Origin: Actinomadura rudentiformis
Lineage (GTDB): Bacteria > Actinomycetota > Actinomycetes > Streptosporangiales > Streptosporangiaceae
NCBI RefSeq assembly: GCF_008923185.1
Contig: NZ_WBMT01000030.1
Coordinates: 85,940-149,939 of the forward strand
DNA: 64,000 bases
Direction of reading: 5' to 3'
Below, one piece after another: positions 37,602 to 45,560 of the stretch. Within the stretch, counting starts at the first letter, position 1; each line of letters begins with the position of its first letter. The notes below the pieces were generated by a model that had not been told where the DNA came from, searched no databases, and saw only the letters and a program-made list of their open reading frames with translations. Position numbers and translations under genes: made by a program.

Positions 37602-37873
37602 TGGATCGGGCACACCACAGTTGAGCACGGATCGGCCGCGGGAGCCAAGGGGAATGGAACGTCGCGAACATGTGTGTGGACGTGACCTCCCAGGGCACCC
37701 GCGGCTGTGGGTTCGTGAGCTGGGGCGTTGGCGCTCGCTGCGCGGCCCTGGCACACTCCGGCTTGCGACTGGGCGGACGTGCGGATCACGAGCTTGCGGG
37801 CGGTGCCGAAGTGGCTGGCGAAGACCATCACCAGGCCGGGGACGGGAACCGTTATGAGGGCGAGGCGCGCAAC

Positions 37874-39985
37874 GTGGTCCAAGCGCACCGCGTTGACGTG
37901 ATGAACGTCTACAACACGCCGGGCGCCGTCCGGGTGGAGCCGCCGTCCGCGTTGCCCCCGGCTGCGAACCGGTTCCATGACCGGGAGCCGTTGCTGCGGC
38001 AGATCACCGAAGCCGTGAGTGTGAAGCGCCACGCCGGTGAGCCGACGGTGGTGATCGTGGCCGGGCTGCGCGGGGTCGGGAAGACCGCGATGGCGGTGCA
38101 CTGGGCCACCCTGGAACGCGACCGGTTCCCTGATGGCCTTCTCTACTCCGACCTCGGCGGTCTGTCGCGGCGCGGCATGGGCGGTGGCATCGGCGAGACG
38201 GTGACCTACCTGCTCGAACAGCTCGGGATCTCGGGGGAGCACCTGCCGCGTTCGGACCAGGGGCGGCTGGCGCTGCTCCGGTCCCGGCTGGCGCGCGGCA
38301 GGGTGTTCCTTCTGCTCGACAACGCGCGTCTGGCGACCGAGGTGGAACGGCTTCTGCCCGCGTCCCCGGACAGCGTCGTGTTCGTGACCACGGGCGGTGA
38401 GCTGACCGAGGTCGCCGACCTGGCAGGACGGCAGAACGCCGAGGTGATCCTGCTGCGTGAGCTCTCGGACGAAGTCAGTCTCGACCTGCTGCGTTCGCTC
38501 ATCGGGAACGAGCGGGTCGACCGTGAGATCGACGGCGCCCGGGCGCTCCTGCGCGTCTGCGGCGGCTGGCCGCTGGCGATCCGGCTGGCGGCGGGCAGGC
38601 TGAAGACCCGTCGCACCCTGGGCCTGGCCGACCTCGCCGCCAGGTTGGAGGCCGCCCACCGGGACCCGCACCGGGCTCCGAAGGGGGAGTGGGTCGTGCA
38701 CGTGGTCGGCGACGAGGTGTACGGGGCGATGCCTGACGAGGTGCGGCGGGCGTACCGGATGCTGAGCCTGCATCCCGGAGCCGGTGACCGGCCGACTCCC
38801 ACGCCACGGGCGGGCAGGGGCCCGAGGGTGGTCTTCGGGATCGGCGCCGCCGCGGCTCTGCTGGGTTGTACGGAAGCGGACGCGGACGCGCTCCTCGACG
38901 AGCTCGTGAACCGCCATCTCCTGGACGAGGAGGCCGATCGCTTCGTCTTCCACGACCTGATCCGCCTGCACGCACGGAGCAGTGCGGAACACGAGGAGAC
39001 CGACGAAGACCGCGACGCCGCCGTTCGTAACGTGGCGGAGTGGTATCTGCGGGCGGCCGCAGAGGCGGATCTCGCCGTCAACTCGCACAGGCCGACGACC
39101 GGACCGGTCTTCCGGGAGCTGCGCGGCCGCTCGTCGCCCTACGGATCGGGACCGGAAGGCGTGCGGCGCGGGCTCGCATGGCTGAGGGCCGAGCACCAGA
39201 ACCTGTGCGCGCTGGTGTACGCCGCCGAAGACCGCGGCTGGCACGACCTCGCCTGGCAGTTGTGCGAGGCGCTGTGGGGCTTCTACCTCTCGCTCAAGCA
39301 CTACGACCAGTGGATCGAGACACATCGGATCGGGCTGCGCGCCGCCGAGCGGCTCGGTGATGCCGAGGCGCGATTCCGGATGGGGATTCAGCTCGGGCGT
39401 GGGCTGTACGAGACGCGCCGCTTCGCCGAGGCGCATGAGGTGCTCGCCGGGACGCTCGAGGTGGTGACCGACCCGCTCGACCGGGCGACGACACTGGAGT
39501 TCGTCGGACGTGCCCACCTGGACGCCGGTGAGCCGGCAAAGGCGCTGCCGTTCTTCCAGCAGTCCAAGGAACTGGAAGAAACGCACGGCCGGATCCGTGG
39601 CGTCGGGATCAACCTGCACCATCTCGGCCGTACGTACCTCGCGCTGGGCAGAGTGGACGACGCCGTCCGCTGCCTGGACCGGGCGCAGGAGATCTTCGAG
39701 GACATCCCGGACCCCTACAACCGGGGCCGAACGCTGATCACCGTCGGCAGGGCGCATCTGATGGCGGAACGCGCCGGGCCCGCCGCGGCGGCGCTCGGAA
39801 CGGCCCTTGAGATCATGCGTGCGGAGGGCCGCACGTACCAGATAGGGGAGATCTACGAGTCGCTGGCACACGTGGCGGCGATGATGGACGACCCGGCGCA
39901 TGCCGCGGAACTGCGCGCGGCGGCGATCGCCGCGTACGACGAGGTCGGCAGCCCCAGAGCCGACGAGCTCAGGGACTCACCCTGA
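37874..39985 (+). CDS. STAND-class NTPase with NB-ARC core and TPR tail
   Basis: This protein of about 703 residues has a short N-terminal beta-type tag and an NB-ARC/AAA-type NTPase (Walker A GLRGVGKTA with K70, Walker B-like VFLLLDNA). A winged-helix region follows, then C-terminal TPR repeats at about 430-690. It resembles AfsR without the SARP domain. STAND proteins are switch-like signal or defence NTPases. GTG 37874 is chosen because GAGG lies 8 bp upstream and the tag is kept; GTG 37811 and ATG 37901 are alternatives. Its end overlaps the stop of the opposite-strand glycosyltransferase-like gene by 9 bp. Confidence 0.85.
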   Translation: MVQAHRVDVMNVYNTPGAVRVEPPSALPPAANRFHDREPLLRQITEAVSVKRHAGEPTVVIVAGLRGVGKTAMAVHWATLERDRFPDGLLYSDLGGLSRRGMGGGIGETVTYLLEQLGISGEHLPRSDQGRLALLRSRLARGRVFLLLDNARLATEVERLLPASPDSVVFVTTGGELTEVADLAGRQNAEVILLRELSDEVSLDLLRSLIGNERVDREIDGARALLRVCGGWPLAIRLAAGRLKTRRTLGLADLAARLEAAHRDPHRAPKGEWVVHVVGDEVYGAMPDEVRRAYRMLSLHPGAGDRPTPTPRAGRGPRVVFGIGAAAALLGCTEADADALLDELVNRHLLDEEADRFVFHDLIRLHARSSAEHEETDEDRDAAVRNVAEWYLRAAAEADLAVNSHRPTTGPVFRELRGRSSPYGSGPEGVRRGLAWLRAEHQNLCALVYAAEDRGWHDLAWQLCEALWGFYLSLKHYDQWIETHRIGLRAAERLGDAEARFRMGIQLGRGLYETRRFAEAHEVLAGTLEVVTDPLDRATTLEFVGRAHLDAGEPAKALPFFQQSKELEETHGRIRGVGINLHHLGRTYLALGRVDDAVRCLDRAQEIFEDIPDPYNRGRTLITVGRAHLMAERAGPAAAALGTALEIMRAEGRTYQIGEIYESLAHVAAMMDDPAHAAELRAAAIAAYDEVGSPRADELRDSP

Positions 39986-41668
39986 GACGCGCTCCCCAGT
40001 GAACGGGAACTCGACCCGGCCCAAGCGTGTGCTCAGCGTCGCAGGCAATGCGGCGATGGGGTGCCCTTCAGCCACCCAAGCGTAGATCGCGGAGGCCAGA
40101 ACGCTGGGATCGATCGCCGCGTCCGCCCGAAGCCTCAGCACGCCGTCACCGGGAAGCCGTAGACGGCACTCGCCGTCCCTGCGGGCTTCGGCCACCACAA
40201 GGTCGTCCCGATCGTCGAACGCGGGCCTGCTGTGTGCCTCGGCCCGCTGGACGACGATGTCGGCCAGCCCCCGGAGCCGGTGATCGGTCTCAGTGCCGTC
40301 CACCACCAGGTGCCGGTTGGCGCGCAACGGCGCCGCGCGCAGATCGGCCAGCTCGGCTGGAAAACGTTCGACCACGAAGTCCGCACGCCCCGGCGACCGC
40401 GTGATCGTCACCGTGGCGAGCAGTGCCGGCTGCTCGGCGTCCGCCCACGGCCGCGGCTCGGGGCCGCACGGCGGCACCGGCGACGTCCGGGCCCAGGCCG
40501 CAGGCGGATCGAGACGCATCAACCGGTACAGGTGCGCGCGGAGGATCTCGGCCGCGCGTCCCTGAACGGCGAACGCCCCGTCCGCAACGCGTGCCCCTGT
40601 CCGCGGATCGTGCTCGGCGATGGCGGAATCGACCTGCTCTGCCAGCGGACGGTCACCGATCACCGCCGCATGACGCCCCAGTTCGGCCAGGGCGGTCCGG
40701 GGATCCACCGCGTCCGCAGGGAAACTTCCGAACAACACCGGCCGCCCGAGCGCCGCTCCGTACAACGTGACGGACCCATGGTCGCCGATCACGAGGTCGG
40801 ACGCGACCAGCGCGGCGCGCCAGCCTTCGCGCGGCGGAACCACCACCAGGCCCGCACGGCGGCAGTCCGCCAGCCATGCCCGCACCTGCCAGGGGCTGTG
40901 GCCGTGCCACACGTTCGGATGGACGACCGCCGCCACGAGATACTCGTCCACTGGCAGGTCGGCGATCAGCCGCGCGATCAGCCCGGGATCCTCGCCCAGC
41001 AACGAGCGCGGCCCCCAGGTCGAGCTGACGACGACAAGACGCTGCCCAGGCCGCAGCCCCAGCGCCGCGCGGTAGTCCTCCCGCCACGGCAGGCTCGCCA
41101 CGAGCCGGTCGAAGCAGACGTCCCCCGCGACCACCGCCCTGCCCAGCGCCTCAGGACACTCCTCGCCGAGCCGTTCCAGCTGCTCCTGATGGGAGAGGAT
41201 CACGACAGAGGGCACGACCTCTCCGTCGTGAAGCAACTGGTCACGACTAAGCCCGTAGACTGCTTTCTGCTTTCTGTTTTCTGTTTTCTGTTTTCTGCTT
41301 TCTGCTTTCTGCTTTCTGCTTTCTGCTTTCAGGTACTTATTGTAGCCAGCGCCATGTGGAAGTGCCATGAGTGGCGCATTTATCTCGTGCAAAGGGCCGC
41401 TGCTGGCCGCTGCGATGGCGAGATCGAATTCTCTTCCTCTGGCCTCGTCCCACGAGATCACCTTGACTTCGAGGTCGGCGAGGAATTCGCTCACCCCGTC
41501 CGGTGTGGTCGCCCCGGGGGCAGTCGTGAGGAAGAGCTGGAGCCGGTGATCCCCATCGAACGTCGCCAGTACGTCCAGCAGGCGGGTCGTCGACGTCACC
41601 GTGTGGGTGATCGCCAAGACCGAACGTTCCGTGCGGACCGTCGATCCGCCGGGGGGAGGAACGGTCAA
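39977..41668 (-). CDS. GT-B glycosyltransferase-like protein containing an in-frame 7-bp repeat tract
   Basis: This 563-residue protein has a C-terminal region similar to CDP-glycerol glycerophosphotransferase/GT-B folds (ASDLVIGDHGSVTLYGAALG, about residues 295-315). Residues about 113-136 are a low-complexity insert of KAESRKQ and KTENRKQ heptads made by ten 7-bp repeats (41261-41330). Flanking sequence (GYNKY before, VYGLSRDQLL after) is normal protein, so the insert looks acquired. Seven bp is not a multiple of three, so single-unit slippage would shift the frame. With ten units the frame is open. The TTG start at 41668 is uncertain. Role: perhaps cell-surface polymer synthesis. Confidence 0.75.
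   Translation of the reverse strand: MTVPPPGGSTVRTERSVLAITHTVTSTTRLLDVLATFDGDHRLQLFLTTAPGATTPDGVSEFLADLEVKVISWDEARGREFDLAIAAASSGPLHEINAPLMALPHGAGYNKYLKAESRKQKAESRKQKTENRKQKAVYGLSRDQLLHDGEVVPSVVILSHQEQLERLGEECPEALGRAVVAGDVCFDRLVASLPWREDYRAALGLRPGQRLVVVSSTWGPRSLLGEDPGLIARLIADLPVDEYLVAAVVHPNVWHGHSPWQVRAWLADCRRAGLVVVPPREGWRAALVASDLVIGDHGSVTLYGAALGRPVLFGSFPADAVDPRTALAELGRHAAVIGDRPLAEQVDSAIAEHDPRTGARVADGAFAVQGRAAEILRAHLYRLMRLDPPAAWARTSPVPPCGPEPRPWADAEQPALLATVTITRSPGRADFVVERFPAELADLRAAPLRANRHLVVDGTETDHRLRGLADIVVQRAEAHSRPAFDDRDDLVVAEARRDGECRLRLPGDGVLRLRADAAIDPSVLASAIYAWVAEGHPIAALPATLSTRLGRVEFPFTGERVSG
41261..41330. repeat. Ten tandem copies of a 7-bp repeat (TGCTTTC/TGTTTTC)
   Basis: The order of units on the plus strand is two TGCTTTC, three TGTTTTC and five TGCTTTC, with no interruption over exactly 70 bp. 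The tract is AT-rich against a GC-rich background and lies inside the reading frame on the minus strand. Copy numbers of 1, 4, 7 or 10 keep the frame open; others shift it. Confidence 0.95.
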
Positions 41669-41834
41669 CCTCGCTGTCCCCTCGACTCGTTACCATCAGG
41701 GCGAGTCACTCTACCCGTACAAACAGGACAAGTCGGCAGAGAATGGCGTCGGGCCGTACCTCGGGTTGACCCCGACGCCGCCGGAGGGTTCCTGGCGGCC
41801 CTGACCACCGCTGTCGCGGGATGGCCGAGAAGCG

Positions 41835-42212
41835 TCAGAACGTGCAGTCGGGGACGCCGTCGAGATGGGCCTTGCCGCGGATGTAGACGTTGCTGATCCA
41901 GCTTGTGGGCCTGTGGTATCCGGCGTACATGTAGCTCCACCACTCGCTGGAATAGCCGCTGTCGGAGACCGGCTGGCCCTTCTTCTGGCAGTAGACGACT
42001 ATGTTTTGTTTGGAGACTTTGGTCACGACATCGGGGCAGTTTCGGGCAGACGGATAGTCCGTACATGCCCGGTTACCGGCCAGGCTCGTACGGACATTGA
42101 CGTTGCTGGCCCAGACATAGACGGTGACTTCCGCTTTGGCCGGCGCGGCGGTGACGGCGACGGTGCCTGCGGCCAGCATGCCGACGGCGGTCAGTGCCTT
42201 GAAGAAGCGCAT
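41835..42212 (-). CDS. Small secreted protein
   Basis: This 125-residue protein starts at ATG 42212 with AAGGAGAA just upstream and has a clear signal peptide ending APAKA (about residue 28). The mature part begins with WASNVNVRT, as in bacterial SH3-like domains. It contains four cysteines, which may form disulfides, and many aromatic residues (SSEWWSYMYAGYH). No catalytic motif is seen; binding to cell wall or a partner protein is plausible. About 245 bp without a gene lie upstream and should hold its promoter. Confidence 0.75.
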   Translation of the reverse strand: MRFFKALTAVGMLAAGTVAVTAAPAKAEVTVYVWASNVNVRTSLAGNRACTDYPSARNCPDVVTKVSKQNIVVYCQKKGQPVSDSGYSSEWWSYMYAGYHRPTSWISNVYIRGKAHLDGVPDCTF

Positions 42213-42458
42213 TTCTTCTCCTTTTCTCAACCCTCGGTCGCGCGATTCCCGCGTTCGGCCGATGTTTCGGAGTAATGGTCTTCATCCTCGGATACGTAAC
42301 TGGCGTATCGCTGGCGCCCTCCTTGCGCGGACGCCCTCGCCGCGTACCGGGACTCTCATCCAGGCCGGCCTTTACCGCTTGCACGAATCGAGATCTTGGT
42401 GACGGACTGCGAAACGTCACCACGGTCGCCCTCGAGCCGAGCGGCGGGCAGCCTGGCG

Positions 42459-43694
42459 TCAGTCGCGCGCGGTGTGCACGGGCACGACGGGCGGGCCGAC
42501 GGGAGTACCGGATCGGTCCGGGGCGTGGCGGGCGTGGACCGCGGCGACGGCGACGACGAGCAGCCCGGCCGATGCGATGACTGCGCCGACCGCGGGTGGC
42601 CCGTCGTAGCCGAGACCGGGCAGCGACATGCCGCCCAGGTGGGCGCCGACCGCCGCACCGAGGTTGACGGCCGAGCCGCCGGCCGCGGTGGCGAGCAGCG
42701 GTGCCTCGACGGCCTGGTCGACGAGCCTGGTCAGGAACGGCGCGACGACCGCGAAGGCGGCGGCGCCGGCCAGAGGCAGTGCCATTGCCGTAAGCAGCGG
42801 GTGGGACGCGCCAAGGGCGAGAGTGGCGAGCCCGATCGCAAGCACCGCGAGCGCGATCCCGAGCGCACGCATCTGGGCGCGTCCGCCGGCCCACCCGCCG
42901 AGCGTGTTCCCGGCAAGGAGACCGAGCCCGAACAGGGCGAGCAGCGGCGCGACGGCGGTCCTGGGGAACTCGCTGACCGAGGTGAGCAGAGGCGTGACAT
43001 AGGTCAGCATGGCGAACAGGCCGCCGAACGCGGCCATGCCGATCGCCAGCGTGAACCAGACCTGCGCCCGGCCGAAGGCGGCGAGCTCGTTCCGCAGGGT
43101 GGGCGGGGTCGCCGGAGGCGGGCTGACCGGCAGCGTGGCCCGGATCAGAACGAGGGCTCCCATGGCGAGCCCGACGACGGCCCAGAACGTGGCCCGCCAG
43201 CCGAGCTGCTGGCCCAGCAGCGTGCCCAGAGGGGCGCCGACCACGTTGGCCACCGTCCCGCCGGCGAACACGACCGCGATCGCCCGGGACCGATGCCGTG
43301 GGTCCACCAACTCCGCGGCGACCACCGCCGCGATCGGCAGGAACGCCCCCTGCCCCAAAGCGCTGAACACCCGGCCCGCCAGCAGCACCGGGTAGTTCGG
43401 CGCGAGCGCCCCGATCACGTTGCCCAGGACGAACACCGCTGCTGCGGCCAGGAGCAGCGAACGCCGCGGCAGGCGGGTACCGGTCGCCACGAAGACCGGG
43501 CCGCCGACGACGATCGCCAGCGCGTACGCGGAGATCAGCGTGCCCGCCGCCGCGAGGGAGACGCCGAGGTCGGCCGCCACCTCGGGCAGCAGCCCGGTGA
43601 TCACGAACTCGGCCGTGCCCATGACGAAGGCACTCACCGCAAGGCAGAACACGGCGGGCGAGAACACGGCGCTGTGCCGGCGCTCGGTTCGCAT
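42459..43694 (-). CDS. MFS transporter (drug/sugar efflux, DHA1 type)
   Basis: This 411-residue membrane protein has about 12 hydrophobic segments. The first reads AVSAFVMGTAEFVITGLLPEVA, split here as AVSAFVMGTAEF and VITGLLPEVA, the signature of the arabinose-efflux/chloramphenicol-exporter branch. The loop between segments 2 and 3 has GTRLPRRSLL. It is likely a proton-driven exporter. The gene lies 14 bp downstream of the WrbA-like quinone reductase, so both probably form an operon controlled by the divergent LysR regulator. Quinones or related electrophiles are candidate substrates. Confidence 0.9.
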   Translation of the reverse strand: MRTERRHSAVFSPAVFCLAVSAFVMGTAEFVITGLLPEVAADLGVSLAAAGTLISAYALAIVVGGPVFVATGTRLPRRSLLLAAAAVFVLGNVIGALAPNYPVLLAGRVFSALGQGAFLPIAAVVAAELVDPRHRSRAIAVVFAGGTVANVVGAPLGTLLGQQLGWRATFWAVVGLAMGALVLIRATLPVSPPPATPPTLRNELAAFGRAQVWFTLAIGMAAFGGLFAMLTYVTPLLTSVSEFPRTAVAPLLALFGLGLLAGNTLGGWAGGRAQMRALGIALAVLAIGLATLALGASHPLLTAMALPLAGAAAFAVVAPFLTRLVDQAVEAPLLATAAGGSAVNLGAAVGAHLGGMSLPGLGYDGPPAVGAVIASAGLLVVAVAAVHARHAPDRSGTPVGPPVVPVHTARD

Positions 43695-43708
43695 GGCGCG
43701 ACCTTCGC

Positions 43709-44320
43709 CTAAGCGGCGCGCAGCGGCGCCAGCGCGGCGGCGACACGGGCGAGCCGGCCACCCTGGAAATGCGCGGCGCGCAACTGGTCCTTGGTCGGCT
43801 CGCCGTCGCCGGAGACATTGCTGAGCCCGTAGGGATTGCCACCGGCGGCATGGATGATGTCGTAGTCCACGTAGCCGGTGGGGAGAATGACCGAACCCCA
43901 GTGATAGGCCACGTTATAGAGCGAGAGCAGCGTCGACTCCTGCCCGCCGTGCCGCTCGCCGGTGCTGGTGAACGCCGTGAACGGCTTGCCCGCCAGATGG
44001 CCGGCCTCCCAGATTCCGCCCGTGGTGTCCAGGTAGCTCTTCAGCTGGGCGGCGACGTTGCCGAACCGGGTCGGGGTGCCGACGGCGTACCCGTCGGCCC
44101 ACACGAGATCGTCCAGTGTGGCCAGCGGCAGCTGGGCGGTGGCGTCCAGGTGCGCTCTCCAGTCGGCGTTGCGATCGACGGCGTGCGCCGGCGCGGTCTC
44201 CGCGACGCGCAGGAGCCGGACGTCGGCGCCCGCCTCAGCGGCGCCCTCGGCGATGGACTGGGCGGTGGCGTGCACGTTACCGGTCGCGGAATAGTAGACG
44301 ACGGCGATCCTGGAAACCAT
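43709..44320 (-). CDS. wrbA: NAD(P)H:quinone oxidoreductase, WrbA-like flavoprotein
   Basis: This 203-residue flavodoxin-like protein has the FMN phosphate-binding loop YYSATGNVHATAQ near its N-terminus and the WrbA-type GTPTRFGNVAAQLK segment, which binds the isoalloxazine ring. It should reduce quinones by two electrons, avoiding semiquinone radicals. ATG 44320 follows GAGGGAGC; an earlier in-frame ATG at 44368 lacks one. It is divergent from the LysR gene, with 106 bp between the starts, and is followed by an MFS exporter. Confidence 0.9.
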   Translation of the reverse strand: MVSRIAVVYYSATGNVHATAQSIAEGAAEAGADVRLLRVAETAPAHAVDRNADWRAHLDATAQLPLATLDDLVWADGYAVGTPTRFGNVAAQLKSYLDTTGGIWEAGHLAGKPFTAFTSTGERHGGQESTLLSLYNVAYHWGSVILPTGYVDYDIIHAAGGNPYGLSNVSGDGEPTKDQLRAAHFQGGRLARVAAALAPLRAA

Positions 44321-44410
44321 GATTCGCGCTCCCTCAGAAACGAACTGATCCGACGCGGCCATCGTCACCGCCCGCGACGATATCGATCAAGAACGCATTT
44401 CTTCAGGCTC

Positions 44411-44429
44411 CATGTAGGGTCGCTACATG
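44411..44429. promoter_or_regulatory. Perfect palindrome overlapping the LysR start codon
   Basis: CATGTAG (44411-44417) and CTACATG (44423-44429) are perfect 7-bp arms around a 5-bp centre. The last three bases are the LysR ATG itself. Binding here would block both transcription and start-codon access, a natural autoregulatory design. Confidence 0.65.
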
Positions 44430-45440
44430 GTCGACGGAATCGAGCTGCGGGAGATCCGCGCGTTTCTTGCCGTAGCCGAGGAATTACATTTCGGGCGGGC
44501 CGCTGAAAAGGTCGGGCTCACCCCCTCACGGGTCAGCCAGACCATTCGCGCGCTGGAGTCGCGGCTGGGCGGGCTGCTGTTCGAACGCACCAGCCGGCGG
44601 GTCACCCTCACCCCGCTGGGCACCCAACTGCGCGAAGCGCTCGACCCTGCTCACGAGGCGCTCATGGCCGCCCTGCGAACGGCGCAGGACACCACCCGTG
44701 GCGTTGCGGGGACGTTCCATGTGGGCATGTTCGAGCCGAAGGCCTACGCCGGCCCCCACCTGACCGCCATCATCCGCACGTTCGAGGCCCGCCATCCTGC
44801 CTGCCGCGTCGTGGTGCGGGAGCTCCCCATCGAGTCCCAGTTGGAGTGGCTTCGGTCGGGGCAGGGCGACGCACTGGTCCTGCGGCTGCCGAACTCCGCA
44901 CCCGACCTGACCATCGGCCCCGTGATGACCGACGAGGCCCGGATACTCGCCGTGGCCGCCGACCACCCCTTCGCGCGCCGCACCGACGTGACGGCGGAGG
45001 ACCTCGCCGACGTCACGGTGACGGACATGCCGCAGTTCCCCCGGGAGCTGATGGACGCGTTCATTCCCCCGCGCACGCCCGCCGGCCGCCTCATTCCGCG
45101 GCGCGACGTGCACGCGTTAAGCGAACTGCTTCCACTCGTCGCACTCGGACATGTCGTGCACGTCACCGTCACATCCTTCGCCGAGCATTACCGCTACCCG
45201 GGGCTGACTTTCGTCCCTATCGCAGGAATCCCCCGATCGCAGACGGCGCTGGCGTGGATCACCCGCAAAGCCAACGCCCGCATCGACGCATTCGCCCAGG
45301 CCGTACGAGACGTGCTCAACGAAGCCGCCCCCGGAATCGCCCAGAATGATCCCGACTGGGATCGCCATCTTGGCGCTCTTCCTCATCAGCCCGAGGAACA
45401 CGCCGACCCAGATCAACGCGAAGCGCAGGAGCAGCAGTAG
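44427..45440 (+). CDS. LysR-family transcriptional regulator
   Basis: This 337-residue protein has an N-terminal winged helix-turn-helix at about residues 5-65 (FGRAAEKVGLTPSRVSQTIRALE) and a LysR substrate-binding domain at about 95-300. It is divergent from the wrbA/MFS pair, its likely targets. No ribosome-binding site precedes ATG 44427, so the mRNA may be leaderless, which is common in actinobacteria. The C-terminal 30 residues are polar and low-complexity (HADPDQREAQEQQ). Confidence 0.9.
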   Translation: MVDGIELREIRAFLAVAEELHFGRAAEKVGLTPSRVSQTIRALESRLGGLLFERTSRRVTLTPLGTQLREALDPAHEALMAALRTAQDTTRGVAGTFHVGMFEPKAYAGPHLTAIIRTFEARHPACRVVVRELPIESQLEWLRSGQGDALVLRLPNSAPDLTIGPVMTDEARILAVAADHPFARRTDVTAEDLADVTVTDMPQFPRELMDAFIPPRTPAGRLIPRRDVHALSELLPLVALGHVVHVTVTSFAEHYRYPGLTFVPIAGIPRSQTALAWITRKANARIDAFAQAVRDVLNEAAPGIAQNDPDWDRHLGALPHQPEEHADPDQREAQEQQ

Positions 45441-45560
45441 TCCGAATGCCGCCGGCGTTTCGGCGGTGCGGCCAGGCGGGCATGCGTGCTGCCCGGCAGC
45501 TCACACCACCATCCCATCGGCTCCGTGCCTACCGGCTCCGTGCCCGCCCCAGAACCCGGA

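Noticed and set aside
41261..41330. Possible CRISPR-like array
   Set aside because: Units are 7 bp, contiguous and without spacers, so this is a simple-sequence repeat.
42459..43694. Specific antibiotic resistance role for the MFS exporter
   Set aside because: The family branch includes chloramphenicol exporters, but substrate cannot be told from sequence, and the neighbouring quinone reductase suggests other cargo.
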